From assembly GCA_963795195.1 (NCBI GenBank), contig CAWCGU010000003.1, positions 248,001-312,000 on the forward strand: 64,000 nucleotides of DNA, in the 5' to 3' direction. The position numbers were made by a program, and so were the translations under genes. A model generated the notes under the pieces. It saw nothing but the letters and a program-made list of their open reading frames with translations, searched no databases and was not told the origin of the DNA. This stretch comes from CAWCGU01 sp963795195. Its GTDB lineage: Bacteria > Actinomycetota > Thermoleophilia > Solirubrobacterales > 70-9. This document shows, piece after piece, positions 42,459 to 51,497 of the stretch (position 1 is its first letter; the number at the start of each line of letters is the position of its first letter).

Positions 42459-43985
42459 ATGCCCACGCCGACCTGGCTAACGCCTCTCTACGACGCGGAG
42501 AGCATGCGCGCCACCGACGCCTGGGCGATCGAAGAACAGCGCGTGCCGTCGCTGGAGTTGATGGAGGCGGCCGGAGCGGGCCTCGCCGAGCTGACGGCTG
42601 AGCACGCACGCGGCGGGCCGATACGGGTCGTCTGTGGCAAGGGCAACAACGGCGGCGACGGGCTGGTCGCCGCGCGATTGCTGTCCGCCGCCGGGTACGA
42701 GGTCGAGGTCCTCCTGCTTTGGCCTGCCGAGCAGCTAACACCCGACGCTCACGTCAATCTCGAACGCGTTGCGGTCTCTGCCGGCGTCATCGAGCCCGCT
42801 GACGTCTCCCGGGCGATCGCGGGGTCCGGTGCTGTGGTCGACGCGATCTTCGGCACCGGATTCAGCGGCGCGCCCCGCGCCCCGGCCGATGCCGCCATCG
42901 AGGCGATCAACGCCTCTGGGAGCCCCGTGGTGGCGGCTGACATCGCCTCCGGCGTGAATGCCTCCAGCGGAGCCGCGGAGGGGCCGGCCATACTCGCCAC
43001 AGCCACAGCCACGTTCCACGCCGCCAAGGTCGGTCACTGGATTGCGCCGGGCAAGCGCATGACAGGCGAGCTGCGGGTCGTTGCAATCGGCATCCCGCCG
43101 GGTGCGCCGCAGGAGCCTCAGGCAGGCTTGATCTCCGAGGGGCTACTGAGCCTGGCTCCGCAACGAGGCACGGCGTCGACCAAGTTCAGTTCGGGGCAGG
43201 CCCTTGTGGTGGGTGGATCACGCGGGCTCACGGGCGCAGTTTGCCTGGCGAGTTTGGCGGCGATCCGAGCGGGCGCCGGCTACGCCACGGCGGCAGTGCC
43301 CGCAGACCTCGAGCCGATCATCGAGTCGAAGCTGACCGAGGTGATGTCACGTGGATGTCCCGGTCCGGCGGGCCGGCTCGGCCGGGAGGCCGAACCGGTC
43401 GTGCTCGAGGCGGCGCGGCGAGCGGCCTGCGTCGCGCTTGGGCCGGGACTTGGCCGAGCGGATGACTCGCTGGCGCTGGTGCGGTCGCTGGTCGCGGCGA
43501 TCGAGGGGCCACTCGTCCTCGATGCGGACGGTCTGGCCGCGTTCAACGGTGACCTGGAGACGCTCTCGGATCGTCGCGGTCCGACCGTCTTGACGCCGCA
43601 CGCGGGAGAGCTTGCGAGGCTGCTCGAGGTGGAGTCCGAGACGGTGGAATCCGAGCGGCTGGCGAGCGTCACCGAGGCCGCCCAGCGCAGCGGCGCGATC
43701 GTCGTGCTCAAGGGCGACGACACCGTCGTCGCCGACCCCTCCGGTGAGGTCGTGGCGATCAACGGGGTTTCCGCGCCCGCCCTGGCGACCGCGGGCACCG
43801 GCGATGTGCTGACGGGCACGACCACAGCGCTGCTCGCGCGCGGGATGCCGCCATTCGACGCGACCTGTGCGGCTGTGCTGGCGCATGCTCGGGCGGGCAA
43901 GGCTGCCGCCAGGCGTTTCGGCACGGCGTCGGTGATCGCCGGGGACGTGGTCGATCACCTTTACGAGGGTCTGGTGGCTACTTGA
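42459..43985 (+). CDS. nnr: bifunctional NAD(P)H-hydrate repair enzyme (epimerase + dehydratase)
   Basis: 508 residues, two domains. N-terminal NAD(P)HX epimerase (1-215): RATDAWAIEEQRVPSLELME, GKGNNGGDGLVAARLL, DAIFGTGFSG. C-terminal ADP/ATP-dependent NAD(P)HX dehydratase (220-508): VVGGSRGLTGAVCLA, LDADGLAAF, VLTPHAGELARLL, LKGDDTVV, and ATAGTGDVLTG. Restores damaged NAD(P)H hydrates. Leaderless promoter box 6 nt upstream supports ATG 42459. Stop overlaps the alr start by one base. Confidence 0.94.
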   Translation: MPTPTWLTPLYDAESMRATDAWAIEEQRVPSLELMEAAGAGLAELTAEHARGGPIRVVCGKGNNGGDGLVAARLLSAAGYEVEVLLLWPAEQLTPDAHVNLERVAVSAGVIEPADVSRAIAGSGAVVDAIFGTGFSGAPRAPADAAIEAINASGSPVVAADIASGVNASSGAAEGPAILATATATFHAAKVGHWIAPGKRMTGELRVVAIGIPPGAPQEPQAGLISEGLLSLAPQRGTASTKFSSGQALVVGGSRGLTGAVCLASLAAIRAGAGYATAAVPADLEPIIESKLTEVMSRGCPGPAGRLGREAEPVVLEAARRAACVALGPGLGRADDSLALVRSLVAAIEGPLVLDADGLAAFNGDLETLSDRRGPTVLTPHAGELARLLEVESETVESERLASVTEAAQRSGAIVVLKGDDTVVADPSGEVVAINGVSAPALATAGTGDVLTGTTTALLARGMPPFDATCAAVLAHARAGKAAARRFGTASVIAGDVVDHLYEGLVAT

Positions 43986-45091
43986 TGCGAGCCGTTGCCA
44001 GGGTCGATGCGGCAGCAATCGAGCGAAACTGCGCCCGGTTGTGCGCTGAGCTGCGTGACGGCGCGCTGCTGTGCGCGGTCGTCAAGGCGAACGGCTACGG
44101 CCACGGTGCCGTCGAGTCCGCGCGGGCGGCGCGGGCAGGTGGCGCGTCCTGGCTCGCGGTGGCCGCCGCCGAGGAGGCACGCCAGCTGCGCGCCGAGCTC
44201 CCGGACGCCCGGATTCTGCTGATGGGTGCGCTGAGCCCGGATGAGCTCCGGCTGGGCCTGGAGGCGGACGCCGATCTCGCCGTCTGGGATCCGTCGTTTG
44301 CCGAGCAGGTCGCCTCCCGGGGGGACGCGATGGGCGTCAGGCCGCGCATCCACGTCAAGCACGACTCCGGGATGGGTCGCCTGGGAGAGGCTGATCCGGA
44401 TCGTGTGCGTGAGATCGCCGTGCGCTGCGAAGACGACGAGCGTGTCGAACTGGTCGGTCTGTGGACACACTTCGCCACCGCGGATGAGGACGACCGCTCC
44501 TACCTGGACCGGCAGCTCGAGCGCTTCAGGGAGCTGGCCGAATCGATGCGCGCGCAGCATCCCGGGCTGCTTGTCCATGCCGCCAACAGCGCCGCCACCC
44601 TACGGGCGCCGGAGGCGCATTTCGACATGGTTCGCTGTGGCATCGCCATCTACGGCCTCGATCCATTCGGCGGCGATCCCGCCTCCTCGCAACTCGAGCC
44701 GGCGCTGGAGCTGCGCAGCTGGGTGGCCGCGGTCAAGCGCTTTCCGGCGGGCGCCAGCGCCGGTTACGGACGGCGCTGGATTGCACCCGAGGACACCTGG
44801 GTGGGGGTGCTGCCGATCGGCTACGGCGACGGCGTGCGACGTGATCTGACCAATAACGGCGAGCTACTGATCCGCGGTCGCCGCTATCCGATCGCCGGTA
44901 CCGTTTCGATGGACAACATCACGGTCGATCTGGGCGAGCAAACTGATGTCAGCGTCGGTGACGAGGCGGTGCTGATTGGTGAACAGGGCGGCGATCGCAT
45001 TCTCTGTGAGGAGCTGGCTTCAAAGCTCGGCACCATCAACTACGAGATCACCTGCGGGCTCTCGTCGCGGGTACCGAGAGAGCCCGCTTGA
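43985..45091 (+). CDS. alr: alanine racemase
   Basis: PLP enzyme that makes D-Ala for peptidoglycan. 368 residues. PLP lysine in VVKANGYGHGA (about residue 34), KHDSGMGRLG, AANSAATL, catalytic Tyr region SAGYGRRW, and PIGYGDGVRRDL in the C-terminal beta domain. ATG 43985 shares a base with the nnr stop; TTG 43982 is an alternative. Overlaps the downstream cca-like gene (TTGA). Confidence 0.94.
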   Translation: MRAVARVDAAAIERNCARLCAELRDGALLCAVVKANGYGHGAVESARAARAGGASWLAVAAAEEARQLRAELPDARILLMGALSPDELRLGLEADADLAVWDPSFAEQVASRGDAMGVRPRIHVKHDSGMGRLGEADPDRVREIAVRCEDDERVELVGLWTHFATADEDDRSYLDRQLERFRELAESMRAQHPGLLVHAANSAATLRAPEAHFDMVRCGIAIYGLDPFGGDPASSQLEPALELRSWVAAVKRFPAGASAGYGRRWIAPEDTWVGVLPIGYGDGVRRDLTNNGELLIRGRRYPIAGTVSMDNITVDLGEQTDVSVGDEAVLIGEQGGDRILCEELASKLGTINYEITCGLSSRVPREPA

Positions 45092-46524
45092 GGGGCGTCG
45101 CGCAGATCGCCGCGAACCTGAGGGGCGAATCCCTCGCTGTCGTCCGCCGTGCGCTGGGGCAAAGCGACTCGGCCTGGATCGTCGGCGGGGCGGTCCGCGA
45201 CGCGGCCCGTGGGGTCGAGATCGTCGACCTCGATCTGGCCGTCGCAGATGACCCTGAAACCGCAGCGCGGGCGATCGCGGGCCAGGCTCGAGCGCCGGTC
45301 TTCGAGCTCTCCGAGGAGTTCGGCGCCTGGCGGGTTGTCGCCGCCGGTTGGCAGGTCGACGTGGCTGCACTGCGCGGCCGAGGCATCCGCGACGACCTCG
45401 CCGCCCGCGATTTCACGCTCAACGCGATGGCTATTCCGCTGGCGGTCGTGGGCGCGGCGGAGTTGCTCGATCCGTACGGTGGTCTCGACGATCTGGGCGC
45501 CGGGGTCCTGCGCACGGTCTCGGAGCGGTCGTTCGGCGACGATCCGCTGCGGCTGCTGCGCGCCGCTCGGCTCGCGGCTTCGCTCGGCCTGGAGGTTGAC
45601 CCCGCAACCGTCGCCCAGGCCCGCGAGCTGAGCGGGCGAGCTGGTGAGCCGGCGGGTGAGCGGCAGTTCGCCGAGTTGAGGCAGCTGATCGGCGGAGACG
45701 ACCCGCTGCGGGGGGTCGAGTTGCTCGACGAGCTTGGGCTGACGGCTGCGGTCCTTCCGGAACTGGAGGCGCTGCGCGGCGTCGCCCAGAATCCCAACCA
45801 CCACCTCGATGTGCTCGGGCACACGATCGAGGTGCTTACCAGGACGCTGGAGGTCGAGGCCGACCTGGCCGCATACGTCGGCGACGAAGCCGCACGCGTG
45901 CATGCCTGGCTCGAGCTCTCACTTGCAGACGAGTGCTCGCGTCGAGTCGGGCTGCGCCTCGCCGCGCTGACGCACGACCTTGGCAAGCCCGCGACCCGCC
46001 GGGAGCAGGGGGGCTTCGTCACCTTCATCGGGCATGACAGCGTGGGCGCGGACATCATCGAAGGGCTGTGCGCCCGGCTGCGGACCAGCCGGCGGCTTTC
46101 TCGCTATCTGGCGGGGATAGCGCGCAACCACCTGCGGCTCGGCTTCCTCGTCCACCAGCGCCCGCTCCCGCGCCGGGTCATCTACGACTACCTGGTGGCC
46201 AGCGATCCCGATCCCATCGACCTCACCCTGCTGACGGTTGCCGATCGCCTCTCAGCGCGAGGCAGCGGTGCGACGGCGTCCGAAGAGATGATCCAGGGGC
46301 ATCTGGAACTCGCTCGCCAGATAGTCGCGGAGGGGCTTGAATGGTGCGAGCACGGGCCGCCACGTTCCCCGATCCGGGGGGACGAGCTGGCGGCTGAGCT
46401 GGGGATCGACGAGGGGCCGGAGCTCGGGCGCCTGCTCGCCGAGATCGAAGCCGCAGTCTTCGAGGGCGACGTCGCAAGCGCTGAAGAGGCCGTCGAGCAC
46501 GCTCGCGCCCTCGTGGGCGGATAG
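45088..46524 (+). CDS. CCA tRNA nucleotidyltransferase/poly(A) polymerase-family protein with HD domain
   Basis: 478 residues. Class II nucleotidyltransferase head with IVGGAVRDAARG, the metal-binding DLDLAV, and RDFTLNAMAIPL; then GDDPLRLLRAARLAASLGLEV of the neck, and an HD domain (NPNHHLDVLGHTIEVL, LAALTHDLGKPATRR). This is the CCA-adding or tRNA nucleotidyltransferase family; a poly(A) polymerase role cannot be excluded from sequence alone. TTG 45088 overlaps the alr TGA, so the genes are coupled. Confidence 0.85.
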   Translation: MRGVAQIAANLRGESLAVVRRALGQSDSAWIVGGAVRDAARGVEIVDLDLAVADDPETAARAIAGQARAPVFELSEEFGAWRVVAAGWQVDVAALRGRGIRDDLAARDFTLNAMAIPLAVVGAAELLDPYGGLDDLGAGVLRTVSERSFGDDPLRLLRAARLAASLGLEVDPATVAQARELSGRAGEPAGERQFAELRQLIGGDDPLRGVELLDELGLTAAVLPELEALRGVAQNPNHHLDVLGHTIEVLTRTLEVEADLAAYVGDEAARVHAWLELSLADECSRRVGLRLAALTHDLGKPATRREQGGFVTFIGHDSVGADIIEGLCARLRTSRRLSRYLAGIARNHLRLGFLVHQRPLPRRVIYDYLVASDPDPIDLTLLTVADRLSARGSGATASEEMIQGHLELARQIVAEGLEWCEHGPPRSPIRGDELAAELGIDEGPELGRLLAEIEAAVFEGDVASAEEAVEHARALVGG

Positions 46525-46527
46525 GCT
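46522..46527 (+). promoter_or_regulatory. -10 element of near-leaderless promoter
   Basis: TAGGCT, whose TAG is also the stop codon of the preceding gene; ends 8 nt before GTG 46536. Confidence 0.35.
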
Positions 46528-46535
46528 CCGCGACC

Positions 46536-46943
46536 GTGGACGGCTGCCTCTTCTGTGGAATCGTCGCCGGCGAGGTGCCGGCTCAGATCGTCGACTCTGA
46601 TGAACGGACGATTTCCTTCATGGACATCAACCCCGCGACTCGCGGGCACGCGCTCGTGATTCCACGCGCTCACTCCACCGACCTGATGGAGGCCAGTGAC
46701 GAGGACCTCGAGGCGACGATGGTCGCGGTGCGCAGGCTCGCTCGCACGATGGAAACGACGCTTAGTCCCGACGGCTTCAACGTGCTCAACTCCTGCCGGC
46801 CTTCCGCCTGGCAGACGGTTTTCCATTACCACGTGCACCTGATCCCCCGCTACGTCGGCGACCCCCTGAAGCTGCCCTACGTCCCGCGCAGCGCTTCCCC
46901 CGGCGAGATCGCCGAGGTTGCGTCGGTGATCCGGGGCGACTGA
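46536..46943 (+). CDS. HIT-family nucleotide hydrolase
   Basis: 135 residues. CLFCGIVAGEVPA start with the usual Cys pair, FMDINPATRGHALVIPRAH, and the histidine triad FHYHVHLIPRY with the catalytic His. Hint-like proteins hydrolyse AMP-lysine or dinucleoside polyphosphates. Abuts the enoyl-CoA hydratase gene directly. Confidence 0.93.
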   Translation: MDGCLFCGIVAGEVPAQIVDSDERTISFMDINPATRGHALVIPRAHSTDLMEASDEDLEATMVAVRRLARTMETTLSPDGFNVLNSCRPSAWQTVFHYHVHLIPRYVGDPLKLPYVPRSASPGEIAEVASVIRGD

Positions 46944-47735
46944 GTGAGCGACGCAGGCCAGATCCGGCTGGAACGCGACGGCGCGATTGCCTCGATCGTG
47001 CTCGACAACGGGCCCTACAACTTCTTCGGCGACGAAGCATTCCACGACCTGGTCGACTGCATCGGTGAGATCGAGGGCTCCGACGCCCGGGCGGCGGTTT
47101 GGCGCGCCGAGGGGGAGATCTTCAGCGGCGGAGTCGACGTCAACTCCTTTCAGCGGATCGTCGATGCCGGGCCGCGGGCGGCGGATGCCTTCTCGTCGCC
47201 GCTGATCGACGCGGTGCGCAGGCTGGAGGCGTTGCCGATTCCTACGCTGGCGATCTGCCACGGGCTGTGTCTGACCGCCGGCCTCGAGGTTGCGCTGGGC
47301 TGCGACATGATCTGGGCGGGCGAATCCTCTCAGTTCGGCCTCGTCGAAAAAGTCGTGGGACTGACTCCCGGAGCGGGGGGGACCCAGCGCATGGCCGAGC
47401 GCGCCGGCCCCGGCCGGGCCAGGGAGTTCGTGATGACGGGCAGGCGCTACGACGCGGTGACCCTTGAGCGCTGGAACGTCGTCAACCGCGTGCTTCCCGA
47501 TGACGAGCTTCACGAGAAGGGAATGAAGTTCGCCCGCGAGCTGGCCGAGGGACCGACGCTTGCCCACCGCGAGACCAAACGCATCGTGCGGGCGTTTCTC
47601 AAGGGGGGCATCGACGCGGCCGACCGCGCGACCCCCGAGGCTTTCAGCGGGCTTTTCGCCAGTCAAGACCTGCAGAACGCCGTGCGTCAGTTCCTTGAGG
47701 AAGGGCCTGGGAAAGCCAAGTTCGAGGGCCGCTAG
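46944..47735 (+). CDS. enoyl-CoA hydratase/isomerase family protein
   Basis: 263 residues, crotonase fold. Oxyanion-hole segments AEGEIFSGGVDVNSF and CHGLCLTAGLEVALGCDM, then SSQFGLVEKVVGLTPGAGGTQRM. Both positions that carry the catalytic glutamates of classical enoyl-CoA hydratases are Glu here (GLEVAL and LVEK), so hydratase activity is plausible. GTG 46944 immediately follows the HIT gene stop. Substrate unknown. Confidence 0.85.
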   Translation: MSDAGQIRLERDGAIASIVLDNGPYNFFGDEAFHDLVDCIGEIEGSDARAAVWRAEGEIFSGGVDVNSFQRIVDAGPRAADAFSSPLIDAVRRLEALPIPTLAICHGLCLTAGLEVALGCDMIWAGESSQFGLVEKVVGLTPGAGGTQRMAERAGPGRAREFVMTGRRYDAVTLERWNVVNRVLPDDELHEKGMKFARELAEGPTLAHRETKRIVRAFLKGGIDAADRATPEAFSGLFASQDLQNAVRQFLEEGPGKAKFEGR

Positions 47736-47739
47736 CCGC

Positions 47740-47745
47740 TACCCT
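47740..47745 (+). promoter_or_regulatory. -10 element of infA
   Basis: TACCCT ending 10 nt before ATG 47756. Confidence 0.33.
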
Positions 47746-47755
47746 CTCCGGCCGC

Positions 47756-47974
47756 ATGGGTAAAGAAGAAAAGATTGAGATGGAGGGCGAGGTCACCGAG
47801 GCCCTGCCCAACACGATGTTCAAGGTCAAGCTCGACAACGACCACGAGGTGCTCGGCCACATCTCGGGCAAGATGCGCCGTCACTACATCCGCATCCTCC
47901 CAGGCGACCGGGTGAAGATCGAGCTCTCGCCGTACGACCTGGACCGAGGTCGCATCACCTATCGCTACAAGTAG
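47756..47974 (+). CDS. infA: translation initiation factor IF-1
   Basis: 72 residues, a single OB-fold: EKIEMEGEVTEALPNTMFKV, GHISGKMRRHYIRILPGD, YDLDRGRITYRYK. All landmark residues are present. Unusual placement: normally in the alpha ribosomal operon before rpmJ-rpsM, here it is a single gene after an enoyl-CoA hydratase and faces a convergent ABC transporter. Confidence 0.95.
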   Translation: MGKEEKIEMEGEVTEALPNTMFKVKLDNDHEVLGHISGKMRRHYIRILPGDRVKIELSPYDLDRGRITYRYK

Positions 47975-48009
47975 GGCGCCGAGCCGCGATAGCCCGCGCA
48001 ATCAAGGGC

Positions 48010-48813
48010 TCAGTCAGCCGTGGACCGCATCCCGTGCAGCGCCCACGCCCCGAACAGCAGAGCCAGGCCGGCCAGGGCAACGAAGCCGGGCCAGGTCTCG
48101 GCCCAGGTGACGCTGCCCATGAAGCCCTGGCGCGCCGCCTCGACGACCTGGGTCACCGGATTGACTCGCGCCACCTCCTGCAGCCAGCCGGTCAGCAGGT
48201 GCTGGGGCGCGTAGGCCGTCGTCATCAGGATCAGCGTGAACATCCCCGCCTGCATCAACGGCGCCGCTGACTGGCTCTTGTACTTCAGTGCCAGCGCCGT
48301 GCCCCAGAGGGCTGCGGTGACGCCCATTCCCACCGTCAGCGCGAGTGCGATCGCCAGGCCCCCGACGCCCGGAAAATGGGCGCCCACGGCGAACGCGACC
48401 GTCAGCAGAACGGCTGCGGGGATCAGGGCGCGCAGGCCGGCGGACACGGTCAGGCCGGCCAGGAGCACGTGGCGCGGCACCGGTGATGCCAGAAAGCGGT
48501 CAAACAGCCCGTTCTCGATGTCGCGCGCCAGGTTCACGCCGGCCGCGGCGCCGGTGAACCCGGCGCCCTGAAGGAGGCTGACGGAGATCATGAAGCTGGC
48601 GTAACTGTCCCCGCCGAACCCCGGCAGCAGCGTCAGGTTTCCGAATACCGCCACGAGGCCGCAAAAGAAGATGGTCGGCGCCAGCACTCCTGGGATCGCG
48701 GCGCCGGGCACCCGCAGCAGCTCGTTGGCGGAGCGCCTCACCATCGCGCCGACGACCCGCAGGTCAGCCTGGTGCCCAACCCGGACGGCGGCGGGAACGG
48801 CGGCAACTTCCAT
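48010..48813 (-). CDS. ABC-2 type exporter permease
   Basis: 267 residues with about six hydrophobic helices, DrrB/ABC2_membrane type. Near the N-terminus NELLRVPGAAIPGVLAPTIFF; conserved central region NLARDIENGLFDRFLASPVPR, and RVNPVTQVVEAARQGFMG before the last helix. Last gene of a three-gene exporter operon; its ATG overlaps the stop of the preceding permease by one base. Confidence 0.88.
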   Translation of the reverse strand: MEVAAVPAAVRVGHQADLRVVGAMVRRSANELLRVPGAAIPGVLAPTIFFCGLVAVFGNLTLLPGFGGDSYASFMISVSLLQGAGFTGAAAGVNLARDIENGLFDRFLASPVPRHVLLAGLTVSAGLRALIPAAVLLTVAFAVGAHFPGVGGLAIALALTVGMGVTAALWGTALALKYKSQSAAPLMQAGMFTLILMTTAYAPQHLLTGWLQEVARVNPVTQVVEAARQGFMGSVTWAETWPGFVALAGLALLFGAWALHGMRSTAD

Positions 48814-49601
48814 CAGCCCACGCGCAGCCGGTAGCGGAGCGCCAGGGCGCTGAGCCCGAGGCCCAGGGCGGCGATGATCCCTACGGCGAGTATCCCCTCA
48901 GCCAGCTCGGCTCCCGAGAAACCCGAGATGACCGGGTTGCGGATGGCCTCGACGACGAAGCTGAACGGATTCCATTCGGCGACCGTCTGCGCCGGCTGCA
49001 GAAGCAGCTCCCGCGGGAAAAAGGCGGAGGACAAAAACAGGATCACGAAGACCAGCGGGAAGAGCCCCTGGACAACTGAGGCCGTGCCAGTGCGAAGCGC
49101 GATCGCCGCGCCGATGCCTCCCACGGCGGTTGCGGTCAATGTGACCAGCACGATCATCAGCAGGACGCCTGGAACTCCCTCCTCGATCTGGGCGCCGAAG
49201 ATCATGCCGATGGCGATGAACCAGATCGCCGTAAACGCCCCCAGCACAGCCGTGCCGGCGAGCCTTCCCAGCACCATTGAGAAGCGCGAAATCGGCGCCG
49301 CCATCAGACGGTCTGTGAAACCCATCTCAATGTCAACCGCCAGCGCGATGCCGCCGCTGTTGCCGGCCAGCAGGCAAGACTGGATCATCGCCCCGGCCAG
49401 CATGAAGTCGAGGAAGCCGTTGACCTCCGGGAAGCCCGGCAGATCAACTGCGCGTCCCGCGCCTCCGACCTGGACGGCGAGCAGCAGCGTGGGGAAGACC
49501 AGGATCGGCGCGACCAGCTGCGGCCTGCGAAACGTCTGTTTGATCGAGCGCATGCCCAACGCGCCGACCACGCGAGCGTTGACGGCGAGGCGCTCCATCA
49601 C
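48813..49601 (-). CDS. ABC-2 type exporter permease
   Basis: 262 residues, paralogous to the next permease: six hydrophobic helices, VDIEMGFTDRLMAAPISR in the cytoplasmic loop and EWNPFSFVVEAIRNPVISG near the C-terminus. Two different permeases with one ATPase suggest a heterodimeric membrane domain. ATG overlaps the ATPase stop (ATGA). Confidence 0.88.
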   Translation of the reverse strand: MMERLAVNARVVGALGMRSIKQTFRRPQLVAPILVFPTLLLAVQVGGAGRAVDLPGFPEVNGFLDFMLAGAMIQSCLLAGNSGGIALAVDIEMGFTDRLMAAPISRFSMVLGRLAGTAVLGAFTAIWFIAIGMIFGAQIEEGVPGVLLMIVLVTLTATAVGGIGAAIALRTGTASVVQGLFPLVFVILFLSSAFFPRELLLQPAQTVAEWNPFSFVVEAIRNPVISGFSGAELAEGILAVGIIAALGLGLSALALRYRLRVG

Positions 49602-50572
49602 ACCTGTGCCTCGTTGCCTGGGTTGCTCTCCGCATCCTCGGCGCCCTCCAGCCGATGCCCGGTCTTGATCACGAACACGTCATCGAGGGTCGGCTGCACG
49701 AGGTCCAGTGACTCGACGGCGATGCCCGCCTCGTCCAGCGCACGCACCACCGGAGCCACACCCGCGGCCCCGGACTCAAGCTCGACGGCGACGGTCCCAT
49801 CGCGCGCCGGCAACGGCCGGCCGAAGCGCGCCAGAACCTCCTGGGCGTGGCCGCTGCCGTCGTCCGCAAGCACCAGCTCGAGGTGCGGGCGACCCACCTC
49901 CGCCTTGAGCGCCATCGGTGTGTCCTCGGCGACGATCAGCCCTCCGTCGATTATCCCGACGCGGTCTGCGAGCTGGTCCGCCTCCTCCAGATACTGAGTC
50001 GTCAAGAACACCGTTGCGCCCTCGCGGTTGAGCTTTTCGACCTCCTCCCAGATGGTCTTGCGGCTGACCGGGTCCAGCCCGGTCGTCGGTTCGTCGAGGA
50101 AGAGGACGCTCGGCTTGTGGACAAGAGAGGAGGCCAGGTCGAGCCGGCGGCGCATGCCGCCCGAGTATGTGCCCACACGCCGATTTGCGGCGTCCACGAG
50201 GCCCACGCGCTCGAGCAGGGCCTCCGCGCGCCGTCGGCCTTCCACGGCGCGCATGCCGTGCAGCGTCGCCTGCAGCCGCAGCAGTTCGCGGCCGGTCATC
50301 AGCGGATCCATCGCCGCCTCCTGGAGTGCCACACCGATCGAGCGGCGGACCGCTGCCGAGTCCTTGACGACGTCGTGCCCGGCCACCAGCGCCTCGCCGC
50401 CCGTGGGTCGCAGCAGCGTGGTCAGCATCCGTACCGTGGTCGTCTTGCCGGCACCATTCGGTCCGAGAAACGCGTAGATCTCGCCTTCGGCAACCTCGAG
50501 GTCGATTCCGTCAACGGCGACCACGCCGCCGGCGAACTCGCGACGCAGCCCTCTTACCTGGATTGCGGCCAT
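49598..50572 (-). CDS. ABC transporter ATPase, DrrA (daunorubicin resistance) family
   Basis: 324 residues. Walker A GPNGAGKTTTVRML, Q-loop ALQEAAMDPLMTG, signature YSGGMRRRLDLA, Walker B VLFLDEPTTGLDP, H-loop FLTTQYLEEADQL, and the DrrA-type C-terminal region (LDLVQPTLDDVFVIKTG). Powers export of a lipid, drug or glycolipid by the two permeases; cargo unknown. ATG 50572 lies 6 nt after a TAGAAT box. Confidence 0.92.
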   Translation of the reverse strand: MAAIQVRGLRREFAGGVVAVDGIDLEVAEGEIYAFLGPNGAGKTTTVRMLTTLLRPTGGEALVAGHDVVKDSAAVRRSIGVALQEAAMDPLMTGRELLRLQATLHGMRAVEGRRRAEALLERVGLVDAANRRVGTYSGGMRRRLDLASSLVHKPSVLFLDEPTTGLDPVSRKTIWEEVEKLNREGATVFLTTQYLEEADQLADRVGIIDGGLIVAEDTPMALKAEVGRPHLELVLADDGSGHAQEVLARFGRPLPARDGTVAVELESGAAGVAPVVRALDEAGIAVESLDLVQPTLDDVFVIKTGHRLEGAEDAESNPGNEAQV

Positions 50573-50578
50573 TCCGCG

Positions 50579-50584
50579 ATTCTA
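50579..50584 (-). promoter_or_regulatory. -10 element of leaderless promoter
   Basis: TAGAAT on the minus strand, 6 nt before ATG 50572 of the exporter operon. Confidence 0.42.
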
Positions 50585-50711
50585 TGCCTGGGCATGCACC
50601 GGCTTCGGCTCACTTCTGCAAGGGGCGGTGCGTCGCGGTCCGCCGCGGCATCTAGGCTTCTGATCGTCCGGAGCCGCAACAAGTGACGCCGCGGGCGTGT
50701 TTGTAAACGTG

Positions 50712-51476
50712 ATGAAGCTCGAGCTGCAGAAAAAAGACTGGCGAACGGCGAGGCTGCTCGGTGCGACCCTTGCCCTGATTGGCGTGCTCGGCCTGGCCCT
50801 GATCGGGCAGGGTGTCGATTTCGCCGGGGCCGCGAAGGTGAAGCTTGTGGGCAAGACCGACGAGGCCCCACCGCCGAGCTGCCCGAAGAGCCCCTGCGAG
50901 GCCGTCGGCTCCGTCACCGGCTTTCAGACCAAGGCTGACGGCGTCAACGGGCTGTTCAAGATCCGCACCCGCGGCCACATCGTCGCCTGGGCGGTCGACC
51001 TCTCCCGGCCCGACTCGGACCAGCGCGAGTTTTTCGGTGACTTCTACGACGACCGCGAATTCGGAACGCAGCCGGCCGCCCGGATCGCGGTGATCCGCAA
51101 TGAGAGCGGCGACCGCTACAAGCTGAAGCGCCAGAGCCCGGCCGTCCAGTTCTCCTCGGATCTGGGCGCGCGAGTCGTGATCACTCTGGCCGAGCCGCTG
51201 CGCGCGGACAAGGGCGACATCGTCGCGCTGACCCTGCCGACCTGGCTGCCCTCGTTTGCCGTTGGACAGCCCAGGCGCGACGTCTGGCGTGCCAGTCGCG
51301 CCCCCGATGCCTGCTCGGGACGCGAGGAGATCCAAAACGGCCGACCGCACAAGGAGGTCGGCCAGGTCCGCACCTACGGATGCCGCTACACGACTGCCAG
51401 GCTGCTGTACTGGGCGTACTTCGTGCCCGAAGCCAGCCAGGGCGGCGGCGGTGGCGGCGGCGGGGGCAACAACTAG
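50712..51476 (+). CDS. membrane-anchored extracytoplasmic protein of unknown function
   Basis: About 254 residues. N-terminal membrane helix (LLGATLALIGVLGLALIGQG), then a soluble domain with beta-rich sequence (FKIRTRGHIVAWAVDLSRPD, REFFGDFYDDREFG, ARIAVIRN) and six Cys residues, including CPKSPCEAVG and the pair in DACSGRE and YGCRYT. Ends in poly-Gly (GGGGGGGGGNN). No family recognised. ATG 50712 chosen; GTG 50697 also possible. A TAGGCT box at 50654 may be its -10. Confidence 0.6.
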   Translation: MKLELQKKDWRTARLLGATLALIGVLGLALIGQGVDFAGAAKVKLVGKTDEAPPPSCPKSPCEAVGSVTGFQTKADGVNGLFKIRTRGHIVAWAVDLSRPDSDQREFFGDFYDDREFGTQPAARIAVIRNESGDRYKLKRQSPAVQFSSDLGARVVITLAEPLRADKGDIVALTLPTWLPSFAVGQPRRDVWRASRAPDACSGREEIQNGRPHKEVGQVRTYGCRYTTARLLYWAYFVPEASQGGGGGGGGGNN

Positions 51477-51497
51477 CGGGCTGCGCGGCGTCGCCGG

